44,438 nucleotides of DNA from Faecalicoccus sp. (lineage in GTDB: Bacteria; Bacillota_I; Bacilli_A; Erysipelotrichales; Erysipelotrichaceae): the NCBI GenBank assembly GCA_017941505.1, contig JAGAWH010000021.1, forward strand, positions 1 to 44,438. Reading direction: 5' to 3'. The position numbers and the translations under genes are program-made. Every line of letters starts with the position of its first letter. Position 1 is the first letter of the stretch. This document shows positions 7,908 to 16,388 of the stretch, in pieces. A model generated the notes under the pieces. It ran no database searches. It saw only the letters and a program-made list of their open reading frames with translations, and was not told the DNA's origin.

Positions 7908-8495
7908 CTATCCTTCTAATTCATAAAAAATCGCATCATTCTTCATTTTTTCGAGCTTTTCAATCTCGTTAATAAGAGATAACTTATATTGCGTATTTCG
8001 ATATTCTTTTCCAATTGAATCCTGCACAAGTTTATCCGGAACCGGTACATCCACATCTCTTAGCTTTCCGACATGCAGCATCGTTAACATGGATCCCTGG
8101 ACCATATTTTCAATTTGATTTCTAAAAGATGCACTATTTAGGAATGCCTGTAGATAACTTGGCTCTATAACAAGATTGTTATAAAGTCTTATGGTTGCAC
8201 AAAATGATGGAACCATGCAGTTAGCAGTTTCTTTAGTTATTGTGGCACTGGTATAGGGAGAATTGAGTTTTATCACAATATCCCCTACCTGAGTCAGTCT
8301 TTTTTCATCTGCTGCAACTTTTAACTTTTCTGTGGACAATTGATCTAAATCAATCAGTCCGTTATCTGTAATCGCCTTGGGAACAATGATTCTTCTTTCC
8401 TCTGCAAATTGATCTGTGGAATCATTCACTTTTACCCTGGTCATAATTTGACCGCTGATAATATCAACTAAATCATTTAACTTTACATATCTCAT
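7908..8495 (-). CDS. Half-size HsdS-like specificity subunit
   Basis: 195 residues with one target-recognition domain plus one coiled segment, half of a normal HsdS (~400). MRYVKLNDLVDIISGQIMTR is the usual TRD opening; GDIVIKLNSPYTSATI and VPSFCATIRLYN are TRD strands, and QGSMLTMLHVGKLRDVDVPV leads into the helical spacer (LSLINEIEKLEKMK). Half HsdS proteins dimerise to read two half-sites. One base separates its start from the stop of the preceding gene; the methylase-like gene follows six bases later. Target sequence cannot be predicted. Confidence 0.85.
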   Translation of the reverse strand: MRYVKLNDLVDIISGQIMTRVKVNDSTDQFAEERRIIVPKAITDNGLIDLDQLSTEKLKVAADEKRLTQVGDIVIKLNSPYTSATITKETANCMVPSFCATIRLYNNLVIEPSYLQAFLNSASFRNQIENMVQGSMLTMLHVGKLRDVDVPVPDKLVQDSIGKEYRNTQYKLSLINEIEKLEKMKNDAIFYELEG

Positions 8496-8496
8496 A

Positions 8497-8910
8497 TTAA
8501 TAAGCCCATCCTTCCTCTAAAAAATAATTATGAATAAACCGCTTTGGCTTCCGTATTAATGTTTTGCCATCATAGACACGTTTTTTGCTGGTACGGTCAA
8601 TCGTGTTTTCTTCAACCAGGTATTTTTCTTCAACATAAATATCCGATTCATCATAAGATCTTTGATCCTGTATACATGTGCAGGTGAAATAAGGATCATT
8701 GTGGTTCTGTTCAAGAATTTCATCAAATTGTTCCTGATTAATTTCAGTCACTTCCCTTATCGCATCTTTATGATGGTGCTTAACTCTTGGAAAGTCTCTG
8801 ACTGCCTTAGCAGCTTCACGACCATTTTCAGCCTTAACCGCAAATGCCTTTAATAAGTATTGTTTTCTACCGACATGACCACATTTAGCGATAACTTTGT
8901 ATAACTTCAT
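8497..8910 (-). CDS. Conserved-looking small Cys/His protein leading the HsdM-like operon
   Basis: 137 residues beginning MKLYKVIAKCGHVGRKQYLL, with KCGH, HHHK and FTCTC segments that could bind zinc, and a C-terminal RFIHNYFLEEGWAY. No family name is assigned. It has a normal ribosome site (GGAGGTG) and is the promoter-proximal gene of the operon. The region around residues 22-55 (FAVKAENGREAAKAVRDFPR) looks like a small alpha/beta fold. Its order ahead of the HsdS-like gene suggests a regulator or recognition partner (inference). Confidence 0.7.
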   Translation of the reverse strand: MKLYKVIAKCGHVGRKQYLLKAFAVKAENGREAAKAVRDFPRVKHHHKDAIREVTEINQEQFDEILEQNHNDPYFTCTCIQDQRSYDESDIYVEEKYLVEENTIDRTSKKRVYDGKTLIRKPKRFIHNYFLEEGWAY

Positions 8911-8931
8911 ATAAGCACCTCCATCATTCTA

Positions 8932-9051
8932 ACATTTCCATATATATATTGAAATGTTTTTTATGTTCATCTTGTGTCATCATAATATACTATAGCAATC
9001 AGTATGTCAAATACATTTTGAATTAAATTATGAAATGTTTTTTATGTACAT
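8932..9051 (-). promoter_or_regulatory. Promoter with paired operator-like repeats, HsdM-like operon
   Basis: On the minus strand TTGACA (9010-9005), 17 bases, TATTAT (8987-8982) is a near-perfect sigma-A promoter. Two 21-base direct repeats, one mismatch apart, flank it: 9031-9051 upstream and 8950-8970 downstream (about 81 bases centre to centre). The downstream copy overlaps an imperfect 26-base palindrome (8932-8957) built on ACATTTC/GAAATGT. The layout suggests tight repression, possibly with DNA looping. Confidence 0.75.
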
Positions 9052-9203
9052 ATTTATAATTTAACAATTTCTACTTAAAAAACAGTTTTTTTCTTCGCAT
9101 TAAACCCTGAATTCTCATTAAATCCTTTTAATGTTGGATCTTTATACCGGAATCCTTGTTTTTTAAAACATGAATAATCTGGTGTTCGCCATAGACAAAA
9201 AGA

Positions 9204-9372
9204 AAACCGCATTAGAAGCGGCTTCATATTTGAATATTCACTTTTTAATTAGTCATCGTATCCATCATCATAGTCGACATCATCGTATTCATCATCATGA
9301 TCCGGATGTACTGCTAAGTAAGTAGTATCCTTTTCTTTTACACCGGCATCCTTTAATACAATGTCACACAGA
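9204..9372 (-). pseudogene. PepSY gene remnant with internal deletions
   Basis: It contains the family terminator (9204-9224), the invariant ATTCACTTTTTAATTAGTCA block, stop at 9249-9251, the Asp-rich tail, then a jump into the middle of PepSY repeat 1 (HPDHD / TTYL region), then a jump to the CAATGTCACAC element of the upstream leader. The first jump joins two places that both encode DHDDG, as expected for deletion between short repeats. The rest of 9052-9397 holds no gene. Confidence 0.85.
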
Positions 9373-9397
9373 AGCAATAATATAGCTGCAGATTTTA

Positions 9398-10414
9398 TCA
9401 ATTTAATATTAAGGGTGAGTTAGACAATAACGATTGAATCATTCCTTTATATTCTGAAACATCACTTATTTGTATAATTGTAGTAATTCTCTTTCCACTA
9501 TCTTTCGAGCTGCTGCCACACAGGTACATCTTCATATGATCCGTATCATGATCAAGAACTATATATCGATCATGCACCCGACCATCTGTTTTTATGAAAG
9601 TGATATTTCGATTTGGATATTCGACTGTAAAGTCATGATATTGTGCCAATCTCAGATTTCTGCTTTTGTTGTCGCTGATAATAATAATCTTTATATTTTC
9701 TTTTATGATCACTAGATGGCGCAAAGTTTTAATTCCAATGTAATCGTTAATAACTATAACGCTTTTGTGTGCCTTCTTATAAATCTCTTGATATGCTAAA
9801 TCGGCTTTAAAAGGTTGTCCATCAAGAATTAATATTTCTTCACTTGTCATTCCACTGCTAAATAGTTTCATAAGATCAGATAAATCATCCTTAGTAACCA
9901 TAGAATTTTTCATATTTATGACATCTGCCTCTATTTTTTCTTGACGATTTGTTAATAAATATAGCTCACGGTATGGAATTAGCTGCTTACTTTGTTGAAG
10001 ATAGTGTGTCATTTCAACAAAAGCTTGTATTATTTGAATGCTTGCCGCAATAGCTCTTTCTGTATGCAGGCAGCTTGTTAACATCGCAATACCTTGTTCC
10101 GTATAGACATAAGGTTGATATTTCGAATACTTTCCCTGTCCCAGCTCTAAGGTACCAATCTGACACCTTAGAATATTACGATATTCATCTCTATCCAGTT
10201 GAAGACAAAAGCTCTCCGGAAATCGATTAATATTCCTTTTCATTGCTCGATTAAGAGATTTTGTCTCTACACCAAAATAAGAAGCTATATCGTTATCTAA
10301 CATAACCCGGCATCCACGTATTTCATATATATGTGATTTTATGTTGTCTATATTTAGGACATCAAAATCCTTAACTTCTAAATGTTTATTACTTTTCATA
10401 TTTGTATCATTCAT
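9398..10414 (-). CDS. ORF6N domain protein with C-terminal PLD-like domain
   Basis: 338 residues. The ORF6N domain (~25-115) shows IRGCRVMLDNDIASYFGVET, LNRAMKRNINRFPESFCLQL and YVYTEQGIAMLTSCLHTERA; ORF6N is a phage or mobile-element DNA-binding module. The C-terminal ~200-335 resembles a phospholipase D-like fold: FKADLAYQEIYKKAHKSVIV, IKTLRHLVII, HDRYIVLD (variant HxK motif), then GSSSKDSGKR. Fusion suggests sequence-guided nucleic-acid cutting or binding. The single HDR(x)4D site would need a dimer for catalysis. The ribosome site is weak. It stands alone between a PepSY remnant and PepSY copy 2. Confidence 0.82.
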   Translation of the reverse strand: MNDTNMKSNKHLEVKDFDVLNIDNIKSHIYEIRGCRVMLDNDIASYFGVETKSLNRAMKRNINRFPESFCLQLDRDEYRNILRCQIGTLELGQGKYSKYQPYVYTEQGIAMLTSCLHTERAIAASIQIIQAFVEMTHYLQQSKQLIPYRELYLLTNRQEKIEADVINMKNSMVTKDDLSDLMKLFSSGMTSEEILILDGQPFKADLAYQEIYKKAHKSVIVINDYIGIKTLRHLVIIKENIKIIIISDNKSRNLRLAQYHDFTVEYPNRNITFIKTDGRVHDRYIVLDHDTDHMKMYLCGSSSKDSGKRITTIIQISDVSEYKGMIQSLLSNSPLILN

Positions 10415-10546
10415 TCTTTTTTAAACTATCATTTTCATCAGACATTATTCCAATCGATTTTTTCCTTTCAATATTCCTATACGTCAATCTGAGCCAAAAG
10501 TGCTTTTTTTATCCTTTTATCTATCTATTATCTTCTTCTATAACTA

Positions 10547-10573
10547 AAACAAGCCGCTCAAAGCGGCTTGTTT
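10547..10573. terminator. Terminator between PepSY copy 2 and ORF6N gene
   Basis: Perfect 12-base arms (AAACAAGCCGCT / AGCGGCTTGTTT) around CAA. It is the best preserved of the four PepSY-associated hairpins. Confidence 0.8.
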
Positions 10574-10592
10574 GTATATATTCACTTTTTAA

Positions 10593-11231
10593 TTAGTCAT
10601 CGTATCCATCATCGTAGTCGACATCATCATATCCATCATCATGATCATTGTCATCGTATGCTGAATCGGTGTCGGCCTTGATGATCTTGCCGGTTGCGAC
10701 ATCAATATCGTATTCGTATTCGATTCCGTTATGTACAAATTCTACCTTGATCTTGTTGTAGCCATCATCGAATTCCTGTTTTACCTTTGTGAAGGTTACA
10801 TCTTTTGCAGTAAGTCCGGCTGCCTTTACGGCAATTTCCTTTGCCTGTTCTTCGTTGACTGCACCCTTTGCAGTAGATGTTGCGTTATTTCCTTCGATAT
10901 CGAAGTCTTTGGATAAGATCTTTCCGCTTACCGCATCGATATCATAGTCGTATTCCTTGTTGCCTACCATGAATTCTACTTCGTAGACCATTACTCCATC
11001 ATCGTGATCCAGATGTACCGTTAAGTAAGTAGTATCCTTTTCCTTTACACCAGCATCCTTTAATGCGATCTGCTTGGCTGCATCTTCGCCGATGTAGTTA
11101 GTAGTTGTAGTCTGCTTTACTACCTGGATCTGTTTTACGTTATTCATCATCATCTGCGGCTTAGTCATCTGTGTGCCTGCAGTTCCTAGTAAACATGTAC
11201 CAATAAGTACCATTTTCATCATTGTAAACAT
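10593..11231 (-). CDS. Secreted double-PepSY protein, copy 2
   Basis: 212 residues, near-identical to copy 1: signal-like start (MVLIGTCLLGTAGTQM), PepSY repeats at ~48-113 and ~123-188, and an Asp-rich tail (YDDNDHDDGYDDVDYDDGYD). The start at 11231 is correctly spaced, 8 bases from AAGGAGG, unlike copy 1. It is probably exported and retained near the wall; no lipobox or membrane anchor is visible after the signal. It is monocistronic, with the conserved leader upstream and a perfect terminator downstream. Confidence 0.85.
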   Translation of the reverse strand: MFTMMKMVLIGTCLLGTAGTQMTKPQMMMNNVKQIQVVKQTTTTNYIGEDAAKQIALKDAGVKEKDTTYLTVHLDHDDGVMVYEVEFMVGNKEYDYDIDAVSGKILSKDFDIEGNNATSTAKGAVNEEQAKEIAVKAAGLTAKDVTFTKVKQEFDDGYNKIKVEFVHNGIEYEYDIDVATGKIIKADTDSAYDDNDHDDGYDDVDYDDGYDD

Positions 11232-11320
11232 ATATATTTCCTCCTTGATCTGTTTCGATCTTATTTCCTTTTTACGGTTTCATCTTAACAGACCAACTAT
11301 CACAACAATGTCACACTGAA
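11232..11320 (-). promoter_or_regulatory. Conserved leader/promoter block of PepSY copy 2
   Basis: It carries the same AAGGAGG, TAAGAT and ACATTGTTG elements as copy 1, with only a few substitutions over about 90 bases. Confidence 0.5.
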
Positions 11321-11325
11321 AAAAA

Positions 11326-11352
11326 TATAGAGCCATGTTTAAACACGGCCCT
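11326..11352 (-). terminator. Terminator of the DUF4928 gene
   Basis: GGCCGTGT and ACATGGCTC arms around TTAA on the minus strand, followed by TATATTTTTTT. Confidence 0.7.
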
Positions 11353-11408
11353 TACAAATAGTAAACTTTTTTACATGTACTTATTTAATTATCAAAAAAA
11401 TTGCAGAT

Positions 11409-12302
11409 TTATCTTGTCTCAAATTCAATCTTTAAACTCGGATCATTTTCGGCTTCATCAATAATGTTGTTGTATCGATCAATAATTTCTTTTAATGTGG
11501 AATTCCTTTTAGACTCATCAAATAAGCTTCTTTCTAAAATCCTTGTAGAAAGAAATTGTTGAATATTCCACACTTCGATCCTATCTGTAAGATCGTCATA
11601 ATCCGCAAAACCCATAGCCAGTACTTCTCTATCGTGTAAGGTGATTATAACTGGGTGTTTACCTGCATTTAAATCCTCTTTACATTTTTCCATTAGTGAT
11701 TCTTTAGGCGAAGATGTACAGTAGATACTGGTATTATTAATGATAAAATTCGCTGATTGATTTATCGAAGTATCCTCTGCAAAAGTACTTGATACCAAAC
11801 AATCTTGATTCGGAAAAATCACTTGAAGTTGAGCAGCAACAAGGTATTTAATCAGCGCATCTCTATACTTTTTTTCATGTAATTGCATATCTCTCTTGAT
11901 TGCCTGATTCAACAGACTGTTTAAAATATATTGAACAGATTTTGATTGTTCAGCAGACAGTATAAAAGGTTTATTGCCACAGTTGTTTACATCGTCTTGA
12001 GAAGAAATACTCTCTAAATCAAGATCCTCATCACTGTCATCTAATGGTATTGTTATTCCATGGTCTGCAAGAATTCGTCTAAAATTTTCTTCGTTAATTC
12101 CGTATTTTTCAAGATCGTCATCCATAAATACATCAGAATTTCCGAAAGGTAATTCTAAATTCTTATTCATTCGAGTAAACGGAATAACGATGGATAGTTT
12201 TTCTTTGACATATACATTAAATTTATCGTGAATTGACTTTAAATATCCTCTTAACCCTTTCTTACCAACTTCATACTGATTTTCATTCTTGGTATTACTC
12301 AT
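11409..12302 (-). CDS. DUF4928-like restriction-associated protein
   Basis: 297 residues. The C-terminal two thirds carry the pattern I associate with DUF4928: KYLVAAQLQVIFPNQD, SIYCTSSPKESLMEKCKEDL, NAGKHPVIITLHDREVLAMG, DRIEVWNIQQFLSTRILERS and RYNNIIDEAENDPSLKIEF. DUF4928 genes are usually found in restriction-type loci; the biochemical role is unknown. The N-terminal ~110 residues (acidic, DDSDEDLDLESIS) are unrecognised. ATG at 12302 has AAGGAGG 8 bases upstream; a longer frame to 12338 lacks a site. It is the third member of the HNH / PLD-helicase cluster. Confidence 0.7.
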   Translation of the reverse strand: MSNTKNENQYEVGKKGLRGYLKSIHDKFNVYVKEKLSIVIPFTRMNKNLELPFGNSDVFMDDDLEKYGINEENFRRILADHGITIPLDDSDEDLDLESISSQDDVNNCGNKPFILSAEQSKSVQYILNSLLNQAIKRDMQLHEKKYRDALIKYLVAAQLQVIFPNQDCLVSSTFAEDTSINQSANFIINNTSIYCTSSPKESLMEKCKEDLNAGKHPVIITLHDREVLAMGFADYDDLTDRIEVWNIQQFLSTRILERSLFDESKRNSTLKEIIDRYNNIIDEAENDPSLKIEFETR

Positions 12303-12386
12303 TGTATTTTCCTCCTTTTGTAGAATAAAAATTATCAAATAAATTTATCTTCCTAATATTCAAATACGATGAATTTATGCAAAAGG

Positions 12387-12422
12387 TAAAAAATCCTATG
12401 AACAATTTTAATGTTAATAGGA
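12387..12422 (-). terminator. Terminator of the HNH gene
   Basis: ATCCTATTAACA and TTGTTCATAGGAT arms followed by TTTTTT on the minus strand. Confidence 0.7.
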
Positions 12423-12438
12423 TCTAATCATTTCTAAT

Positions 12439-13188
12439 TTATAATTTTGCTGCAAATTTTAAAAAGTTATCTCGACTTAATTCTATACCACTATTAGCTA
12501 AACGGTCTGCCCTAGAGAGATAAATCTTATTTGCCATCAGCTTTCTATCTTTACTTAAACCATGATGAATTCGTCTATGACATAAAGGACATAAACAAAT
12601 AATATTAGCGTAAACATCTAAACTGTGATCAAATTGTTCTTGGAATCGCATCGGAATCGCATGATGTCCTTCCATATACGGTTTATTCGTATTTTCTGCT
12701 ATAAAGGTCTGATGAGTTTCATCAATTTCACAACGATAATCAGCCATTTCCAACACCTGTGTTCTCAGTATATTGGAACGAATATAAACTATCTGTTGAA
12801 CAGTAACAGGATCTTCCGGTTCAAACGGTGTATCTAATTTGACGACTTTTTCTTTCTCTTTTTGAAAACCTTCTCCGGATGCAAAACGATAATAATTATT
12901 AAGACCGGCGCTGTACATACGACGTCCACGCTCGTTTAGTTCTATAAATTCAGGATCCTGATACAAGATTTCACGGACATATGCTAAATGGTTAAGGTCC
13001 ATAATCTCATATACATCCTCTTTGACAAGGCCTTTATTCTTTAATCTTCGGGATATATTGTTCAACGCATCTAGATAATGATTAACTGAAGACTTGCTCA
13101 AGCCTCTTACTTCCTTCAAATATCGGGAATAATATTCCTTTAATATGGTCGTACGTTTTTCCTTATTTGGATATTCATTCTGTATCAT
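12439..13188 (-). CDS. HNH endonuclease with N-terminal core-binding-like domain
   Basis: 249 residues. The C-terminal HNH/betabetaalpha-metal motif reads GHHAIPMRFQEQF (~residue 172), DVYANIICLCPLCHRRIHHG (~195-215), with YRCEID upstream completing a Cys set. The N-terminal ~100 residues (YYSRYLKEVRGLSKSSVNHY ... LNNYYRFASGEGF) resemble the SAM-like DNA-binding domain of tyrosine recombinases, and so could give DNA binding. It is a probable restriction-type or defence nuclease. It follows AGGAGA. Terminators both before and after it mean each gene of the cluster has its own transcript. Confidence 0.85.
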   Translation of the reverse strand: MIQNEYPNKEKRTTILKEYYSRYLKEVRGLSKSSVNHYLDALNNISRRLKNKGLVKEDVYEIMDLNHLAYVREILYQDPEFIELNERGRRMYSAGLNNYYRFASGEGFQKEKEKVVKLDTPFEPEDPVTVQQIVYIRSNILRTQVLEMADYRCEIDETHQTFIAENTNKPYMEGHHAIPMRFQEQFDHSLDVYANIICLCPLCHRRIHHGLSKDRKLMANKIYLSRADRLANSGIELSRDNFLKFAAKL

Positions 13189-13390
13189 ATCTATTGTCTC
13201 CTAAATACTAGCTCACTATTCCAATTCTGAGATATTGACTTTTTAATGACTTTTTTCATTATCACATTACAAAATTGTATATTGATCGGCAATATCAACA
13301 TACAGATTGTTTGTTTTTAGAAATCAAAGTATAAGACAAAATATGATCTAAATATCCTCTTTCCCTTAAACGATGCTTTGGAACCTAATC

Positions 13391-13437
13391 AAAAAAAAGC
13401 TTATTGGTTAGGCTCTAAATTCCTACCCAATAAGCTC
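13391..13437 (-). terminator. Terminator of the PLD-helicase gene
   Basis: GAGCTTATTGGGTAGG pairs with CCTAACCAATAAGC around a 9-base loop, then eight T residues on the minus strand. Confidence 0.85.
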
Positions 13438-13451
13438 TACATATGTATCCC

Positions 13452-16244
13452 TTATTCCGGTAATTTAAAATCAAAATACAAATCTTCTGGTGCTTCCTTT
13501 TCCATTGGAATTCTAAAGAGGTGAGCACCATTTGGTTTCTTTGATCCTTCAATATACTCCATATGACCAGATCCAATGTATGTAAATGGTAGTTGAATAC
13601 CATCCTCGTTATCAACTTTACGAACAAAGATTTCAATTCGACTACTATTTTTCAGATTATTTAATTCCTTATTGCTGACATTAGCTACTGTTTCCCATTG
13701 GAAAGTATTCTGATCTAAATAGCCATCCACATACTTCAACTCTTCTTTTGTGCTATTCGACTTAATCACAGTCACATACGCATAAACAACACCATCATAG
13801 ATGCTAGTACCTTTCATGATGTCATTTGGATTATTCAACAATAATTGTTGCACTTGTGCTTTTCGATATTGTGCCCATAAGATAAATGGACTATTACGAT
13901 CTTTATCAACAAATTGCGAATCAAATTTTCCGATGCCATAGTCAATTAAGTCCCGCAAATATTCATCTAATTCTGTATTCAAAGTTACATCTTTTAAACA
14001 CAGATAATCCCCATTTTGTTCAAAATAGCCATTATGAATCATATACTGTATGGCATGGTCAAATGCTTCATCACGGTATCCATCCACATTTATCTTCAAA
14101 TGTTCCTTTATAGCTGAGATTGTATTCTTACCAACTCCATCTAAGATACTTTGAAGAATCAAATACTCATATGGACGAACGATTGGCAACATTTCAGACA
14201 TGTATCTGACGAAACCTTCTTGTCTTTCATCAAAAGAAGGTAGATTTTCTTCATCTATTGCCCTTAAGAATCCGTAATAGGAAGCATTTTTCTTACTTCC
14301 AATTTTTGACTGCATGAATTTGATTAAATCCGGTGCATAATCATTGTTTAAGTAATCAACATGTCTTGGATAATCTGCCGCGCTAATATATTTTTTGAAA
14401 TTCAAATAATCCTGCTTTAAGAAAACCTTCGTATTGAAATTAACTTTGTCGATAAACGATAAGATTTCCTTCTTACTTAAATCATCCAAATGAATCTCAA
14501 CACCATAGTCCACTAACCCGATACTTTTAAAATCATCTGCTATTAAAGCAGATACTAATTGTTTCTCCACCACGAAGTTTTCAGATAGCGCACCTAATGC
14601 GAACGCAATCTGAACGCTTCTCTTATAATCATTTCCTATAAAGTCTAGTACTGTAACGTATTGTTTACCTTCATATTTTCTTAAGCCACGGCCTAATTGT
14701 TGGATAAAGATGGTTTGAGAATCTGTAGGTCTTAAGAATAAGACCATATTTACTCCAGGAATATCTACACCTTCATTTAGAATATCAACCGTAAATAATA
14801 TTTCTAAATCCGCAGAATCATCTTGTAGATCCTTATATGCCCGAACACGCTCACCGATACTATTACGGCCAGTCAAATACTGAGTGTGATAATAATCTTC
14901 CATGGCTTGTGACATACGTATCGCGTGGGAAATATCACGACAGAAAGCTAAAGCTTTTAGCTTCTTGCCTGACAATCTGTGTTTTTCAATCATTTGATAG
15001 ATGAACTCACAATGTTTCTCATCAGAGAACTGTTCCACAAATTTATGTCCCTTTGTTTCTTTGATACCATATTCAATTAACTCATCTCGAATTCCATAAT
15101 AATGAAATGGAACGACCAATCCATTAATAATGGCATCTCTTAATCGAAGTTCATAAGGTACGTTTTGATCAAACAAACTAAATACATCATCGCCATCCAT
15201 ACGCTCTGGTGTCGCAGTGATTCCTAATAAAAATTGAGGTTTAAAATAATTTATGATTTTACGATATGTCTCTGCAGTAGAGTGATGACATTCATCAATA
15301 ATAATGTAATCAAATGTATATGGATCAAATAATTCCAAAGAATTAGCCATTGTAACATTCGTTGAGAATACAAAATCCGCATCGAACTCTTTGTACTCTG
15401 CATTATAAATTCCATATGATTTGTCACTTCCAAATACTCTTTGGAAGGTTTCAAAAGATTTCATCAAGATAGAGCCTTCATGGACGATATATAACATCCG
15501 TCGAGGATTGAAATTCAATACATCAAATGCTGCTAAAAAGGTTTTACCTGAACCTGCTGATGCAGTAATCAATGCTTTAGAAGCACCGATTGCTCTTACT
15601 CTATTCAATTCTTTTAAGGCTCTTCTTTGCATATAATTTGGTTTGATATCGGAATTGGCAATTTCATAATCCATATCCCAACGCTCTATCGCAAACATCA
15701 GATGGGCCTTATAATCATTGATCAATGATTGATTTAATTCTTTCGTATGCTCCCATAAATATTGAAATTCTTTCTTTGCGATACTGAAAGAATGGTTTTC
15801 CTCAGATTCAATCACAGAGACATCCCATTCAATATTTTTTAATAAGGCATATACAGTAATATTAGAAGAACCGATTAATAATTCATTATGATCATGAAAT
15901 TCAAACAGATACCCCTTAGAATGAAAACCAACTGAGTTTCCACTACGATCATAGAAACACTCCTTATCTAAATGACATGAAAATTGATTTGGGTATCGTG
16001 TCTGTAAATCATAAAAGAATACTAATGAATCAATATCTGTAAAGTTTTGATAGGTAGAAGTAATCAGCTTTCCTTTTGCACCTCTTTTTAAAGCAGATTC
16101 GATATGATTAGAAATAAGCCGTAAGCCAGGTTTCTTAATAAAGCTAACTGAAAAATAAAAAGAATCACAATGATCAATATTGTATTTCAATTTATCTAAA
16201 AATTTTACTTCTGAATAATTTGTATAAAAGTTATTTCCTTGCAT
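13452..16244 (-). CDS. PLD-nuclease / SF2 helicase / DUF3427 protein
   Basis: 930 residues. The N-terminal PLD-like nuclease domain (~20-190) has HSKGYLFEF (~106) and GSSNIT (~124), the HxK...N signature. The SF2 helicase has motif I ASAGSGKT (~225), DECHH (~318), TATPERMDG (~340) and QQLGRGLRK (~515). The C-terminal ~600-930 matches DUF3427 (LPFTYIGSGHMEYIEGSKKP end). This architecture is common in islands of restriction and defence: the helicase tracks DNA and the PLD domain cuts it. No methyltransferase is adjacent. The AGAGG site sits very close to the start codon. Confidence 0.9.
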   Translation of the reverse strand: MQGNNFYTNYSEVKFLDKLKYNIDHCDSFYFSVSFIKKPGLRLISNHIESALKRGAKGKLITSTYQNFTDIDSLVFFYDLQTRYPNQFSCHLDKECFYDRSGNSVGFHSKGYLFEFHDHNELLIGSSNITVYALLKNIEWDVSVIESEENHSFSIAKKEFQYLWEHTKELNQSLINDYKAHLMFAIERWDMDYEIANSDIKPNYMQRRALKELNRVRAIGASKALITASAGSGKTFLAAFDVLNFNPRRMLYIVHEGSILMKSFETFQRVFGSDKSYGIYNAEYKEFDADFVFSTNVTMANSLELFDPYTFDYIIIDECHHSTAETYRKIINYFKPQFLLGITATPERMDGDDVFSLFDQNVPYELRLRDAIINGLVVPFHYYGIRDELIEYGIKETKGHKFVEQFSDEKHCEFIYQMIEKHRLSGKKLKALAFCRDISHAIRMSQAMEDYYHTQYLTGRNSIGERVRAYKDLQDDSADLEILFTVDILNEGVDIPGVNMVLFLRPTDSQTIFIQQLGRGLRKYEGKQYVTVLDFIGNDYKRSVQIAFALGALSENFVVEKQLVSALIADDFKSIGLVDYGVEIHLDDLSKKEILSFIDKVNFNTKVFLKQDYLNFKKYISAADYPRHVDYLNNDYAPDLIKFMQSKIGSKKNASYYGFLRAIDEENLPSFDERQEGFVRYMSEMLPIVRPYEYLILQSILDGVGKNTISAIKEHLKINVDGYRDEAFDHAIQYMIHNGYFEQNGDYLCLKDVTLNTELDEYLRDLIDYGIGKFDSQFVDKDRNSPFILWAQYRKAQVQQLLLNNPNDIMKGTSIYDGVVYAYVTVIKSNSTKEELKYVDGYLDQNTFQWETVANVSNKELNNLKNSSRIEIFVRKVDNEDGIQLPFTYIGSGHMEYIEGSKKPNGAHLFRIPMEKEAPEDLYFDFKLPE

Positions 16245-16350
16245 ACCTCTATTCTAACAAGATAAATTGTTATGATCAATGTGATACGATCTGGTGGAAG
16301 TGGAAAGAATCCAATCCATATTAATCTTTTAGAATAAAACCTCCCTACAT

Positions 16351-16380
16351 AAAAAAGACATTGCCCTTTAAGACAATGCC
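16351..16380 (-). terminator. Terminator of the 169-residue membrane-protein gene
   Basis: GGCATTGTCTTAAAGGGCAATG then TCTTTTTT on the minus strand; an almost identical hairpin ends the transketolase operon at about 21.8 kb. Confidence 0.75.
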
Positions 16381-16388
16381 TATTACTG

